64,000 nt of DNA from Holdemanella hominis (GCF_014306155.1 NZ_JACRWH010000004.1:1-64000); one strand, 5' to 3'. Shown: positions 54,809 through 64,000, counted from the first letter of the stretch. Notes: generated by a model not told the origin, from the letters alone. Numbers and translations: made by a program.

Positions 54809-55179
54809 CGAATCAAAGAATGGATTTTATCAACAAACTATCTACTAGAATCATTACAGAATACGACATCATCTGCATTGAAGATTTAAAAGTAGAGAAC
54901 ATGCTTAAAAACCACAATCTAGCCCAGTCTATATCGGATGTATCCTGGTCAAAGTTCACCACACAGCTAGAATATAAAGCCCAGTGGTATGGAAAAGTGA
55001 TCAAAAAAGTAGACACATTCTATGCGAGCAGTCAAACCTGTCATTGTTGCAGATATAAGAATGAAGAAACAAAAGATTTAAAAGTAAGAGAATAGACATG
55101 TCCAAAATGCCATGCAGAACATGACAGAGATATAAATGCATCCATCAATATATTGATGCAAGGTATATTAGCAAATTAG
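54805..55179 (+). pseudogene. tnpB: tnpB remnant (C-terminal part)
   Basis: The frame resumes KIANQRMDFINKLSTRII immediately at the tnpA stop, so about two thirds of tnpB is deleted exactly at that junction. CIEDLKVENML keeps the second RuvC acidic residue; SQTCHCC and, after an in-frame TAG (55093-55095), CPKCHAEHDRDINASI keep the zinc ribbon and third RuvC Asp. The first RuvC motif is gone. Confidence 0.85.
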
Positions 55180-55318
55180 CTAACAACAAAAACAACCGCA
55201 GGAACTGCGGGGATAGCTTGGTAAGAAAGGTTTCGATAGAAGCCTGTTCCCAAGAATCTGTCACTTCAGTGATGAGAGGTTCAATTGGTTGAAATAGGGA
55301 AGTGCAATATATATGAAA

Positions 55319-55350
55319 AGCAGAAATCTTTCAAATTTATGATTTCTGCT
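55319..55350 (-). terminator. tadA terminator
   Basis: GCAGAAATC/GATTTCTGC stem around the stop codon, followed by TTTTC on the minus strand. Confidence 0.65.
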
Positions 55351-55813
55351 TCTTTTTCATATCTCTTTTCTTCTTAAAAAAATGTTTTAATAAATCTGAA
55401 CATTCTGATTCAAGAATTCCTTTTCTATATTCAGGATGATGATTAAATTCAGACACTTCAAACAAATTTGTACATGTACCCACACAGCCACCTTTAGGAT
55501 CTGAAGCTCCATATACAACTTCTTTAATTCTAGATTGTATAATCGCACCTGCACACATAGGACATGGTTCTAAAGTTACATATAATATGCAGTCCTCTAA
55601 TCTCCATGTATTTAATTTCTTACATGCTTTTTGAATTGCCATAATTTCTGCGTGTGCAATGCTTTGTTGTAAAGTCTCACGCTTATTATATCCACGAGCA
55701 ATAACTTTATCATCTTTCACAATGACACATCCAATTGGAACCTCATCATAGCTTTCTGCTTTTTTAGCCTGCTTGATAGCTTCCTTCATCCATTTCACAT
55801 CATCCATACTCAT
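55337..55813 (-). CDS. tadA: tRNA-specific adenosine deaminase
   Basis: 158 residues. Zinc and catalytic motifs AHAEIMAI and PCPMCAGAI are present, and the RGYNKRE and C-terminal HHPEYRKGILESECSDLLKHFF fit TadA. It makes inosine at the wobble base of tRNA-Arg(ACG). It lies just after the SRP RNA, the order usual in Firmicutes. Confidence 0.95.
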   Translation of the reverse strand: MSMDDVKWMKEAIKQAKKAESYDEVPIGCVIVKDDKVIARGYNKRETLQQSIAHAEIMAIQKACKKLNTWRLEDCILYVTLEPCPMCAGAIIQSRIKEVVYGASDPKGGCVGTCTNLFEVSEFNHHPEYRKGILESECSDLLKHFFKKKRDMKKKQKS

Positions 55814-55831
55814 ATCCTCAAAAATAAAAAA

Positions 55832-55909
55832 CTACTACACATGATGGAGCTTACTTAAGGCTGCTTCGTTCCCGACCTGACCTGATTCATAAGACATCAT
55901 TGTAGTAGC
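55832..55909 (-). ncRNA. ffs: signal recognition particle RNA, small bacterial type
   Basis: On the minus strand the conserved apical part GGTCAGGTCGGGAACGAAGC is present, closed by an outer stem CTACTACA-TGATG / CATCATGTGTAGTAG. The length, about 80 bases, fits the 4.5S-like type lacking an Alu domain. A T-run follows. Promoter TTGCGA (55944-55939), 17 bases, TATAAT (55921-55916). Confidence 0.93.
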
Positions 55910-55915
55910 TAAGTT

Positions 55916-55944
55916 ATTATATCAAATCCATTTTCAATTCGCAA
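55916..55944 (-). promoter_or_regulatory. SRP RNA promoter
   Basis: TTGCGA, 17-base spacer, TATAAT on the minus strand, directly before the RNA start. Confidence 0.75.
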
Positions 55945-55950
55945 TAGAAA

Positions 55951-55971
55951 AAAGCTGTCAAAGACAGCTTT
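55951..55971 (-). terminator. serS terminator
   Basis: AAAGCTGTC/GACAGCTTT, three-base loop, T-run on the minus strand. Confidence 0.85.
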
Positions 55972-55976
55972 TAAGA

Positions 55977-57260
55977 TTAACCAATTTTCTTTTTACCACC
56001 CATGTAAGGTTGTAATACTTCTGGAATCAAGATTGATCCATCAGCCTGTAAATTGTTTTCTAAGAATGCAATCAACATTCTTGGTGGAGCAACACAAGTG
56101 TTGTTTAATGTATGCGCAAAGTACTTTTCTCCATTTTCACCCTTAACACGAATCTTTAAACGACGTGCCTGAGCATCTGTTAAGTTAGAGCAACTTCCAA
56201 CTTCGAAGTATTTCTTTTGACGTGGAGACCACGCTTCAACATCCACTGATTTACATTTTAAATCTGCCAAATCACCTGAACAGCATTCCAATGTACGTAC
56301 TGGAATATCTAATGTTCTGAAGAATTCTACAGTATTCATATATAATTTTTTAAACCATTCCATACTTTCTTCTGGCTTACAAACAACGATCATTTCTTGT
56401 TTTTCAAATTGGTGAATACGATACACACCACGTTCTTCAATACCGTGAGCTCCTTTTTCTTTACGGAAACAAGGTGAGTATGAAGTATAAGTATATGGAA
56501 GATCTTTTTCTTCAAGAATTGTATCCTTGAATTTACCAATCATAGAGTGTTCACTTGTACCAATTAAATACAAATCTTCACCTTCGATTTTATACATCAT
56601 ACCTTCCATTTCTGCAAATGACATTACTCCATCAACTACTGAACTACGAATCATATATGGTGGAATTACATAAGTAAATCCTTTTTTATCAATCATGAAA
56701 TCACGAGCGTAATTTAAGATTGCTGAATGTAGACGAGCAATATCTCCCATTAAATAGTAGAATCCATTTCCAGCTACACGACGTGCTGCATCCAAATCAA
56801 TACCACTTAAACGTTCCATGATTTCAGTGTGATAAGGAATTTCAAAATCAGGAACAACAGGTTCTCCAAATTTTTCTAATTCAACGTTTTCACTATCATC
56901 TTTTCCAATAGGAACACTATCATCAATGATATTTGGAATCTGCATCATTTTTTCAGTAACAGACTCTCTTAATTTAATTTCTTTTTCTTCCAAAGCTGTT
57001 AACTCGTGAGCAATCTCAGCAATTTGTTGCTTAATTTCTTCAGCTTCTTCTTTTTTACCTTGGCCCATCAACTTACCAATTTCTTTAGAAATCTTTTTAC
57101 GATTAGCACGTAAATCATCCGCATGTTGTTGTGTTTGGCGAAGCTCTTTATCCTCCATTAACACTTCATTTACTAAAGGCAATTTGTAGTCTTGGAACTT
57201 TTTCTTAATGTTCTCTTTGACAATGTCCGGATTTTCACGGACAAATTTCATATCTAACAT
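55977..57260 (-). CDS. serS: seryl-tRNA synthetase
   Basis: 427 residues. N-terminal two-helix tRNA-binding arm (about 30-105), then class II motifs: motif 2 SPCFRKEKGAHGIEERGVYRIHQFEKQEM split in the usual way and motif 3 NNTCVAPPRMLIAFLEN. Controlled by the T-box upstream. GAGGAGG precedes the start. Confidence 0.97.
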   Translation of the reverse strand: MLDMKFVRENPDIVKENIKKKFQDYKLPLVNEVLMEDKELRQTQQHADDLRANRKKISKEIGKLMGQGKKEEAEEIKQQIAEIAHELTALEEKEIKLRESVTEKMMQIPNIIDDSVPIGKDDSENVELEKFGEPVVPDFEIPYHTEIMERLSGIDLDAARRVAGNGFYYLMGDIARLHSAILNYARDFMIDKKGFTYVIPPYMIRSSVVDGVMSFAEMEGMMYKIEGEDLYLIGTSEHSMIGKFKDTILEEKDLPYTYTSYSPCFRKEKGAHGIEERGVYRIHQFEKQEMIVVCKPEESMEWFKKLYMNTVEFFRTLDIPVRTLECCSGDLADLKCKSVDVEAWSPRQKKYFEVGSCSNLTDAQARRLKIRVKGENGEKYFAHTLNNTCVAPPRMLIAFLENNLQADGSILIPEVLQPYMGGKKKIG

Positions 57261-57274
57261 GATATCCTCCTCTG

Positions 57275-57509
57275 CATAAAAAAAGAGACACTCGCACCCA
57301 TAAAGGGACGATGTCTCGCGTTGCCACCCTTTTTACCATATATATACATATATGATCTCTTAACATGATAACGGTATGTACCGGATCAAACTACTAGTTT
57401 CATTCGATCACTCTAAGGTGCTATTCAATTATTCATATCAGTATTTTCACCAGCCATACTGTCTCTAATTAATATATGGAATAATCTACTTATCCTTATC
57501 TTTGTTTTC
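57275..57509 (-). ncRNA. T-box riboswitch of serS
   Basis: T-box AGGGTGGCAACGCG (57330-57317) with TGGC matches a tRNA with G73, as in tRNA-Ser. Stem I pairs TAAGG/CCTTA and ATTATT-CATAT/ATATG-AATAAT; the loop between has AAGTAG on the 5' side and GAATAGCA on the 3' side, giving specifier AGC (Ser). Terminator GAGACA/TGTCTC at 57317-57285. Promoter TTGACT (57545-57540), 18 bases, TATAAA (57521-57516). Confidence 0.92.
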
Positions 57510-57598
57510 AACACATTTATACCATTAATACAAAGCTAAAGTCAACCGCTTATTCTGTGAAATAGCCACATTAAATCGGATTTATCGTATGATTCTAC

Positions 57599-57915
57599 TT
57601 ATCTACAAATCATATTTAATGTTACGACGATATAAAGTATCAAAATATAAGAAATCCATCTGTAATCCATTCCTATAAACAGTAAAACTAAATGAATAAT
57701 AGTAAGCCTAGTAGAGAAAAGAAAGCAAAAATTCGTTTTGATGTTTCTGTATAATACAAATAATATAAGCCAATTACAGATATCACAAAAACATCTACAG
57801 TACATAAAGAACCTATAATATTTTCATGACCAGAAATATAAATACATGCAGCGACAAAGATCATATATACGAAAGCAATTATATCTACAGTTCTATCTTG
57901 TCTACAACTTTCCAT
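57599..57915 (-). pseudogene. small membrane protein, probably frameshifted
   Basis: MESCRQDRTVDIIAFVYMIF starts at 57915 and reads two to three hydrophobic helices, ending after FSLLGLLLFI. The next frame continues TRLTIIHLVLLFIGMDYRWISYILILYIVV to 57599. Joined, they give a four-helix protein of about 105 residues. No clear ribosome site precedes the ATG. I do not recognise the family. Confidence 0.4.
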
Positions 57916-57963
57916 TTTGTATACATCAAAATTGCAGATTATATTTGCGACTTATTCATTCCA

Positions 57964-57994
57964 CTGATTATTTTTCACCGCAAACAGTGAGAAT
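57964..57994 (-). repeat. vestigial IS605 right end
   Basis: The minus strand reads CTCACTGTTTGCGGTGAAAA and on to ATCAGTG, matching the right end at 38186-38216 with five differences in 30 bases, all C-to-T or G-to-A transitions. The rest of 57916-58080 holds no gene I can support. Confidence 0.55.
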
Positions 57995-58081
57995 TTGCAT
58001 ATCTATTATATTTACATTTTTCACTCTTTTTTTGTCTACATTATATATTTGGATTATTTCTATCTGATTTATCATATGAAA

Positions 58082-58109
58082 AAGGAGTAAAATCATAATT
58101 TTACTCCTT
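58082..58109 (-). terminator. gyrA terminator
   Basis: AAGGAGTAAAAT/ATTTTACTCCTT perfect 12-bp stem, four-base loop and T-run on the minus strand. Confidence 0.9.
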
Positions 58110-58116
58110 GCATACT

Positions 58117-60585
58117 TTATTCTTCTGTGTTTTCTTCTGATTCTGCTTCAGGCTCTTCATGATCTACCAATGTCATACGCGTTACTTTCGCATCTCCATT
58201 TAAGTTGATCAATCTTACACCTTGTGTATTTCTTCCGTAGATTCCTACATTCTCTAAAGCTACACGGATCATGATTCCATCACTCGCAACAATCATCGCA
58301 TCTTCTTTACCAGTAACCGCACGCATACACATTAGCTTACCTGTCTTTTCTGTGATATTAATTGTGCTAACACCTTTTTTACCACGAGAAGTCAAACGAT
58401 AATCTTCGAACTTACTACGCTTACCATATCCATTTTCAGAAACAACAAGAACTGTGTCTCCTTCACTTGATAGTGCAGCACCTACAACTTCACTGCCATC
58501 ACAATTGAATCCTAATACACCGCTTGCACTACGTCCCATGATACGAACTTGATCTTCATTGAATCGAACAGCTTTACCATTTGATCCAGAGATAATTACT
58601 TCATCTTGTCCTGTAGTTAATTTCACAAAACGCAATTCATCATCTGGTTTTAAACTAATCGCAATCTTACCATTACGATTGATATTTTCAAATTCAGATA
58701 CAGATGTACGTTTCACAATACCATTCTTTGTAACGAATAATAATGTTTCACTTTCATCATCCTTAGGAACAGCTACAAGAACATTAACTTTTTCACCTTT
58801 TTCCAAAGTCATTAAATTCACAATTGGAATACCTTTAGATGTTCTAGATCCACTTGGAACATTGTATCCTTTTAATCGATATACACGACCCTTATCTGTA
58901 AACAACAACAAGAAATCATGTGTCGACATCGAAATCATAGTATCGATAGAATCCTCTTCATTTAATGTCAATGATTTGATTCCACGACCACCGCGATTTT
59001 GAGCACGATATGTATCTACAAGCTGACGCTTAATATATCCAGACTCAGTTAATGTGATAATTACATCTTCCACTGGAATTAAGTCTTCATCTTCCATATC
59101 AACAGAAGCATCACTAATTTCAGTTCTTCTTTCATCACCATATTTCTGATCAATTTCAGTTAAATCATCACGAATGATTTGAAGAACACGATCATGATTT
59201 GCCAAGATATCCTTCAAATCTTCAATCGTCAATAATAATTGTTGATATTCATTTTCAATCTTATCTCGTTCCAATCCAGATAATCTTCTTAACTGCATTG
59301 CCAAGATAGCTTTAGCTTGAATCATGCTCAATCCAAACGCATCACATAAATCTTGAGATAAACCGGCCTCATCTTTTTTAGAACTACGAATCATATGAAT
59401 AACTTCATCGATATGATCCATCGCAATTCGTAAACCTTCTAAGATATGTGCACGATCTTGTGCTTTCTTTAACTCAAACTGTGTTTTTCTTACAACTACA
59501 TCAACCTGATGATCAATATAATCATGAATAATATCTTTTAAAGGCAATTGTTTAGGACGACCATTTTCAAGTGCCAACATATTGATACCAAATGAAGTTT
59601 GAAGTGGTGTTAATCTAAACAACTGATTTAAAATTACTTCTTCCTGCGCATCCTTCTTTAGCTCCATTACAATACGAATACCTTCACGGTTACTTTCATC
59701 GTTTAAATAAGTAACACCTTGAATTGCTTTATCACGAATTAAAGAAGCCATTTTAGTAATTAAGTTTGCCTTATTGACCTGATAAGGAATTTCATAGAAA
59801 ATAATCTGTTTCTTTCCGTTTGATAATTCTTCGACACGATACTTAGAACGAATCATAATGGATCCACGTCCTGTTTCAAATGCTTGACGAATACCTTTAC
59901 GACCCAAAATGATTCCTCCAGTAGGGAAGTCTGGTCCTTTAATTACTTCCATTAATTGAGGAACTGTAATATCCGGATCATCCATTACCGCAAAAATGGC
60001 TTGAATTGTTTCTGATAAATTATGAGGTGGAATATTTGTTGCCATACCAACCGCAATACCCACAGCACCATTGATCAACAAGTTTGGAATACGACTAGGC
60101 AGCACAACCGGTTCGCTTTCTTCTCCATCATAGTTTGGAATAAAATCAACCGTATCCTTTTGAATATCACGCAGCATCTCCATAGAGATTTTTGACATAC
60201 GAGCTTCCGTATAACGCATTGCCGCAGCTCCATCTCCATCTAGAGAACCAAAGTTTCCATGACCATCCACTAATGGATATCGATAAGAGAAATCCTGGGC
60301 CATACGAACCATCGCATCATATACAGCTGTATCCCCATGAGGGTGATACTTACCAATAACTTCACCAACAATACGTGCACTCTTTTTATGTGCAACACCT
60401 GAAGTAATTCCCAATTGATTCATCGCATGCAAAATACGACGATGAACTGGTTTCATACCATCACGAACATCTGGTAATGCACGTGAAACAATAACAGACA
60501 TTGAATAATCTAGAAAGGCTGTACGCATTTCTTTGGATATTTCAACATCTTCTACATAGTCATATCGCTTATTTTCTTCTTCCAT
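58117..60585 (-). CDS. gyrA: DNA gyrase subunit A
   Basis: 822 residues. YHPHGDTAVYDAMVRMAQDF is the active-site and quinolone region, with Thr at E. coli position 83 and Asp at 87; the catalytic Tyr is in AAAMRYTEARMS. Six C-terminal beta-propeller blades follow, with the GyrA box region QNRGGRGIK. A short acidic tail ends the protein. It is 12 bases from gyrB. Confidence 0.98.
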   Translation of the reverse strand: MEEENKRYDYVEDVEISKEMRTAFLDYSMSVIVSRALPDVRDGMKPVHRRILHAMNQLGITSGVAHKKSARIVGEVIGKYHPHGDTAVYDAMVRMAQDFSYRYPLVDGHGNFGSLDGDGAAAMRYTEARMSKISMEMLRDIQKDTVDFIPNYDGEESEPVVLPSRIPNLLINGAVGIAVGMATNIPPHNLSETIQAIFAVMDDPDITVPQLMEVIKGPDFPTGGIILGRKGIRQAFETGRGSIMIRSKYRVEELSNGKKQIIFYEIPYQVNKANLITKMASLIRDKAIQGVTYLNDESNREGIRIVMELKKDAQEEVILNQLFRLTPLQTSFGINMLALENGRPKQLPLKDIIHDYIDHQVDVVVRKTQFELKKAQDRAHILEGLRIAMDHIDEVIHMIRSSKKDEAGLSQDLCDAFGLSMIQAKAILAMQLRRLSGLERDKIENEYQQLLLTIEDLKDILANHDRVLQIIRDDLTEIDQKYGDERRTEISDASVDMEDEDLIPVEDVIITLTESGYIKRQLVDTYRAQNRGGRGIKSLTLNEEDSIDTMISMSTHDFLLLFTDKGRVYRLKGYNVPSGSRTSKGIPIVNLMTLEKGEKVNVLVAVPKDDESETLLFVTKNGIVKRTSVSEFENINRNGKIAISLKPDDELRFVKLTTGQDEVIISGSNGKAVRFNEDQVRIMGRSASGVLGFNCDGSEVVGAALSSEGDTVLVVSENGYGKRSKFEDYRLTSRGKKGVSTINITEKTGKLMCMRAVTGKEDAMIVASDGIMIRVALENVGIYGRNTQGVRLINLNGDAKVTRMTLVDHEEPEAESEENTEE

Positions 60586-60597
60586 AAGGACCTCCTA

Positions 60598-62565
60598 CTA
60601 GTAATCCAAATTAGCGTATACAGCATTTTCCTGAATATATTCACGCCGAGGCTCTACATCCTCACCCATCAACATATCAAATACACTGTCCGCTTCCATC
60701 GCATCATCAATTGTGACACGTTTCAATACTCTATGATGTGGATCCATCGTTGTTTCCCACAACTGTTCTGCATCCATTTCCCCTAAACCTTTATAACGCT
60801 GAACTTTGTACCCATCTTTAAATTCTTCGCGCAACTGATCCATTTCCTGTTCCTTATACGCATAGGCAATCTTTTTTCCTTTTTGCACCTTATATAAAGG
60901 AGGTTGTGCAATATAAACATATCCACCTTCAATAACAGGTTTCATAAAACGATATAAGAAAGTCAACATCAATGTACAAATATGACTACCATCGACATCG
61001 GCATCGGTCATAATAACAATTTTGTGATAACGTAATTTCGTTACATCTACATCTTCTTGAATTCCACATCCAAAAGCAGTAATCATACTACGAATTTCCT
61101 GGTTTTCAAAAATACGATGCGTTCTAGCTTTTTCAACATTTAAAATCTTACCACGCAAAGGTAAAATAGCTTGTGTTTTCGCGTCACGACCTTGTTTCGC
61201 GCTGCCCCCGGCAGAATCACCTTCGACGATATAAATTTCACATTCACTTGCATCTTTACTTGAACAATCCGTTAATTTACCTGGTAATGAACTAATTCCA
61301 TCCAATGCAGATTTACGACGTGTTAATTCACGAGCTTTTTTTGCTGCAATTCTTGCCTTGCTGGCAATTTCTGCCTTTTCTACAATAGCCTTGGCAATAT
61401 CTGGATTTTCTAAGAAGAAACGGTTGATCTGTTCACCCGCAATATTTGAAACAATCTTACGAACTTCACTATTTCCTAATTTTGTCTTTGTCTGTCCTTC
61501 ATACTGAGGATCCGGGTGCTTAACAGAAATAATCGCAACCAATCCCTCTTTAACGTCATCCTGAGATAAACTCTCATCCTTTTTGATCATATTATTATTT
61601 TTCGCATAGGCATTAATACAACGAGTCAAAGCCATTCTGAAACCATCTTCGTGATATCCACCTTCATGCGTATGAATATTATTACAGAAAGAATAAATAC
61701 TAGATTGATAGCCATCGTTATATTGCAAAGCAACTTCTGCAAGAATACCATCCTGCAATCCCTCTACATAAATGACTTTGTCACTGATTGTACTCTTATT
61801 CTTATTTAAGAATTGTACATACTCAATAATTCCACCCTCATATTTATAGTCATTACTTGGACCATCTGATGTTCTTTTATCAGTTAAAGTTAAACGTATA
61901 TCCTTATTTAAAAAGGCAAGCTGACGCAGACGAGAATTCAACGTTTCATAATCATAAACTGTTGTATCCTTAAAAATCGTTGGATCTGCTTTAAAACGAA
62001 CTAAAGTACCTGTTTCTTCTGTTGTACCAATAATTTTTAAAGGCTCCACCGCATGTCCACCATTTTCAAAACGAATAAAATAAATTTTACCATCCTGATA
62101 AACAGTAACCTCTAACCATTCACTCAACGCATTAACGACACTGGCACCAACACCATGCAAACCTCCGGAAACCTTATAAGCACCTCCACCAAATTTTCCA
62201 CCTGCATGTAATACCGTCATAATTGTTTCTACTGCGCTAATCCCTGTCTTTTCATGAATTCCAACTGGCATACCACGACCATTATCACGTACCGCAATAA
62301 TATCCTCTGGCTCAATTGTCACATCAATTCGATTCGCAAAACCAGCCAAGGCCTCATCAATACCATTATCTACAATTTCCCAAACTAGATGGTGAAGTCC
62401 ACGTACAGAAGTGGAACCAATATACATACCTGGTCTCAAACGAACCGCTTCTAACCCTTCTAACACCTGAATATCATCCGCTGTATACGAATGTTCTACT
62501 TGTGTAGCTTGTGTTTCTAATTCTTCAAATTCAAGAATCTCTTTTTGTAATTCATCCTGACTCAT
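60598..62565 (-). CDS. gyrB: DNA gyrase subunit B
   Basis: 655 residues. GHKL ATPase: EIVDNGIDEALAG, RDNGRGMPVG, GGLHGVGASVVNAL. Toprim: YIVEGDSAGGSAKQGRD and MTDADVDGSHI. C-terminus QRYKGLGEMDAEQLWETTMDP and a tail ending QENAVYANLDY. It overlaps recF by 4 bases. Confidence 0.98.
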   Translation of the reverse strand: MSQDELQKEILEFEELETQATQVEHSYTADDIQVLEGLEAVRLRPGMYIGSTSVRGLHHLVWEIVDNGIDEALAGFANRIDVTIEPEDIIAVRDNGRGMPVGIHEKTGISAVETIMTVLHAGGKFGGGAYKVSGGLHGVGASVVNALSEWLEVTVYQDGKIYFIRFENGGHAVEPLKIIGTTEETGTLVRFKADPTIFKDTTVYDYETLNSRLRQLAFLNKDIRLTLTDKRTSDGPSNDYKYEGGIIEYVQFLNKNKSTISDKVIYVEGLQDGILAEVALQYNDGYQSSIYSFCNNIHTHEGGYHEDGFRMALTRCINAYAKNNNMIKKDESLSQDDVKEGLVAIISVKHPDPQYEGQTKTKLGNSEVRKIVSNIAGEQINRFFLENPDIAKAIVEKAEIASKARIAAKKARELTRRKSALDGISSLPGKLTDCSSKDASECEIYIVEGDSAGGSAKQGRDAKTQAILPLRGKILNVEKARTHRIFENQEIRSMITAFGCGIQEDVDVTKLRYHKIVIMTDADVDGSHICTLMLTFLYRFMKPVIEGGYVYIAQPPLYKVQKGKKIAYAYKEQEMDQLREEFKDGYKVQRYKGLGEMDAEQLWETTMDPHHRVLKRVTIDDAMEADSVFDMLMGEDVEPRREYIQENAVYANLDY

Positions 62566-63641
62566 TTGTAGACCTCCTTGATTCTCCCTTGTTCTATATC
62601 ATAGAATCGAACTTCACGATTCCAATGCATATTCAATCGTTCTGTTGTTGTTATAAAAATCTGCATATCATTAGGAAGCTTTTCAATTAATTGTCGCTTT
62701 CTAAGATTATCCAGTTCACTAAATACGTCATCCAATAATAAAATTGGATATTGCCCACTCTTTTCATAAATAATTTGGGCTAAACCCAATTTAAGTGCCA
62801 ATACAAAACTTCTTTTCTGCCCCTGACTAGCCACTTCACATACAGGTTTTCCATTCAATTCAAATAAAATATCATCCCTATGAATTCCAATCAAAGTCTG
62901 ATGATATTTTTTTTCTTTTTCAAAAACCTTGGCATAAGCTTCCTTCATATCTCCATCCAAATCAATAAACGTTATATACTTAGCATCTATATATTCTTTT
63001 TCATTTGAAAAGAATGGATATAGCTCACGCGCTTTTATCATCAAAGAATTCAAAAATTCATTTCTTTGTTTCATAATGATTTTTTGAACATCTATCATCT
63101 GATCCAAATAAATTTGAACTAAACACTCATCCACTTTACTCTGTTTCAAAGCTTGATTTCTCTGCTTTAAAATTTTTTGATACGAAGATAACGTAACCGT
63201 ATACGTTTTTGACAATTTCATTAACTCCATATCAATAAATCGTCTTCGATTTTTTGGAGATGAAGTAAATAAAGATAAATCGTCTGGACAAAATAAGATC
63301 GCATTTTCAATTCCAATAAAATCCGAATACTTCTTAACTGGATTTTGAAAACGAAACAAATGCTTTTTTTGATGATCCACAATCACTTTCAATTCTTCTT
63401 TTCTGTGATTAGACTCCACCGCTGCCTGAACACAAAATTCATTGCACCCATGCATGATCATACTGTCCAATTGATTTGTTCGAAACGAACGCAAATGACT
63501 TAAAAAATAAATAGCTTCAATTAAGTTCGTTTTTCCCTGTGCGTTTTTTCCATATAAAAAATGAATGCATTTTGGTGTAAAAGAAAAAGACATGGTTTCA
63601 TAATTACGGAAATGAAAACATGTCAGTTTTTCAACATTCAT
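62562..63641 (-). CDS. recF: DNA replication and repair protein RecF
   Basis: 359 residues. Walker A FLYGKNAQGKTNLIEAIYFL, signature SQGQKRSFVLALKLG, Walker B ILLLDDVFSELD. It guides RecA loading at gaps. It overlaps yaaA and gyrB by 4 bases each. Confidence 0.97.
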   Translation of the reverse strand: MNVEKLTCFHFRNYETMSFSFTPKCIHFLYGKNAQGKTNLIEAIYFLSHLRSFRTNQLDSMIMHGCNEFCVQAAVESNHRKEELKVIVDHQKKHLFRFQNPVKKYSDFIGIENAILFCPDDLSLFTSSPKNRRRFIDMELMKLSKTYTVTLSSYQKILKQRNQALKQSKVDECLVQIYLDQMIDVQKIIMKQRNEFLNSLMIKARELYPFFSNEKEYIDAKYITFIDLDGDMKEAYAKVFEKEKKYHQTLIGIHRDDILFELNGKPVCEVASQGQKRSFVLALKLGLAQIIYEKSGQYPILLLDDVFSELDNLRKRQLIEKLPNDMQIFITTTERLNMHWNREVRFYDIEQGRIKEVYK

Positions 63642-63841
63642 TTCACTTCAATCCTTATTCCATTAGTTTCTACAATATCTCCATGGTAGATCTTTTTTCC
63701 ACGACGATTTTCATTAACGCCGTTGACTAATACTTCCATGTTTGCTAAATATTCCTTGGCCTGTCCACCACTATAGACAACATCGCAAGCTTTCAGCAAT
63801 TGTGCTAATGTAATATACTCATCTTTAAGTTCAAATTCCAT
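63638..63841 (-). CDS. yaaA: S4-domain RNA-binding protein YaaA (RlbA)
   Basis: 67 residues: ITLAQLLKACDVVYSGGQAKEYLANMEVLVNGVNENRRGKKIYHGDIVE is an S4 domain. Its place between dnaN and recF is conserved in Firmicutes. A TATAAT-type promoter lies just upstream (about 63860-63880), with a weak -35. Confidence 0.95.
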   Translation of the reverse strand: MEFELKDEYITLAQLLKACDVVYSGGQAKEYLANMEVLVNGVNENRRGKKIYHGDIVETNGIRIEVK

Positions 63842-63924
63842 GAAAATACCTCTTTTCGCATTATAATTATATCATAAAACGACATAAATAGCTATGCGTA
63901 CAGAGATACCGATATAAAAAGAAA

Positions 63925-63947
63925 CCGTTTAAAACGAGTTTAAACGG
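63925..63947 (-). terminator. dnaN terminator
   Basis: CCGTTTAAA/TTTAAACGG stem followed by TTTCTTTTT on the minus strand. Confidence 0.75.
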
Positions 63948-63955
63948 CATTTTCT

Positions 63956-64000
63956 TTAATCATAACTACGAATTGGCACTAAAATCATTAAGACTGAAGC
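63956..64000 (-). CDS. dnaN: DNA polymerase III beta clamp, C-terminal end (partial)
   Basis: The last 14 codons read ASVLMILVPIRSYD then TAA, the usual C-terminus of the sliding clamp (consensus LILPVRTY). It runs off the right edge. dnaA and oriC should lie beyond. Confidence 0.9.
   Translation of the reverse strand, partial: ASVLMILVPIRSYD

Larger units (their letters stand above)
54273..55283 (+). mobile_element. dead IS200/IS605 element
   Basis: Left-end hairpin at 54273-54316 has 20-bp arms with one mismatch and a two-base loop. Then come a broken tnpA, the C-terminal third of tnpB, an omegaRNA-like non-coding stretch (about 55180-55255) and a right-end hairpin near 55250-55275 followed by GAGGTTCAA. 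Ends are estimated. Confidence 0.85.

Noticed and set aside
58117..60585. GyrA Thr at position 83 as acquired quinolone resistance
   Set aside because: Thr is common at this place in wild-type Firmicutes, so it cannot be called a mutation from sequence alone.

Overview
The window is low-GC Firmicutes chromosome. The start of a 16S rRNA gene reads out of the left edge, and the end of dnaN followed by yaaA-recF-gyrB-gyrA enters from the right edge, so the segment lies close to the replication origin. The 16S 5' end, the gene order and the compacted operons suggest Erysipelotrichia or a close relative; I cannot fix the genus. Most genes are on the minus strand, reading away from the origin.

Layout: 1-300 16S rRNA start and rrn promoter; 323-1225 a serine hydrolase of the class A beta-lactamase fold; 1277-10170 a purine operon purE-purL-purF-purM-purN-purH behind a leader with a terminator and a tiny ORF; 10327-14109 two peptide-binding lipoproteins, one behind a T-box; 14225-17435 tmk-holB-ricT-rsmI; 17625-18494 a separate purC; 18582-21253 a heavy-metal module (P-type ATPase, metal-binding HMA protein, ArsR regulator); 21525-27376 the F1Fo ATP synthase operon, in which the delta subunit is reduced to a C-terminal fragment fused to alpha; 27377-28020 a decayed D-lactate dehydrogenase; 28025-29768 SRAP protein and alpha-L-fucosidase; 29765-33340 a three-gene envelope glycosylation set (GT2, GtrA, YfhO); 33471-36669 PIG-L-like deacetylase plus a two-component system; 36801-38215 a frameshifted DUF2798 gene and an IS200/IS605 element without tnpB; 38325-45363 yggS, amidase, CorC/HlyC protein, lipid kinase, tcdA, miaA, mutL; 45396-50618 mutS, rodA-like gene, nadK, CYTH protein; 50615-51840 a DNA-binding coiled-coil protein beside an AT-rich array of TTCAYATGA palindromes; 51844-54205 recR and dnaX, the latter containing a perfect parS; 54273-55285 a dead IS605 element; 55337-57510 tadA, SRP RNA, and serS with its T-box; 57599-58116 decayed sequence; 58117-64000 gyrA, gyrB, recF, yaaA and the dnaN end.

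The points most worth following are the delta-alpha ATP synthase fusion, a PurF whose glutaminase nucleophile and NGN motif are gone, the parS-like palindrome array next to an HTH/coiled-coil protein, and the purine leader in which a 16-residue ORF ends exactly at the foot of a terminator hairpin.
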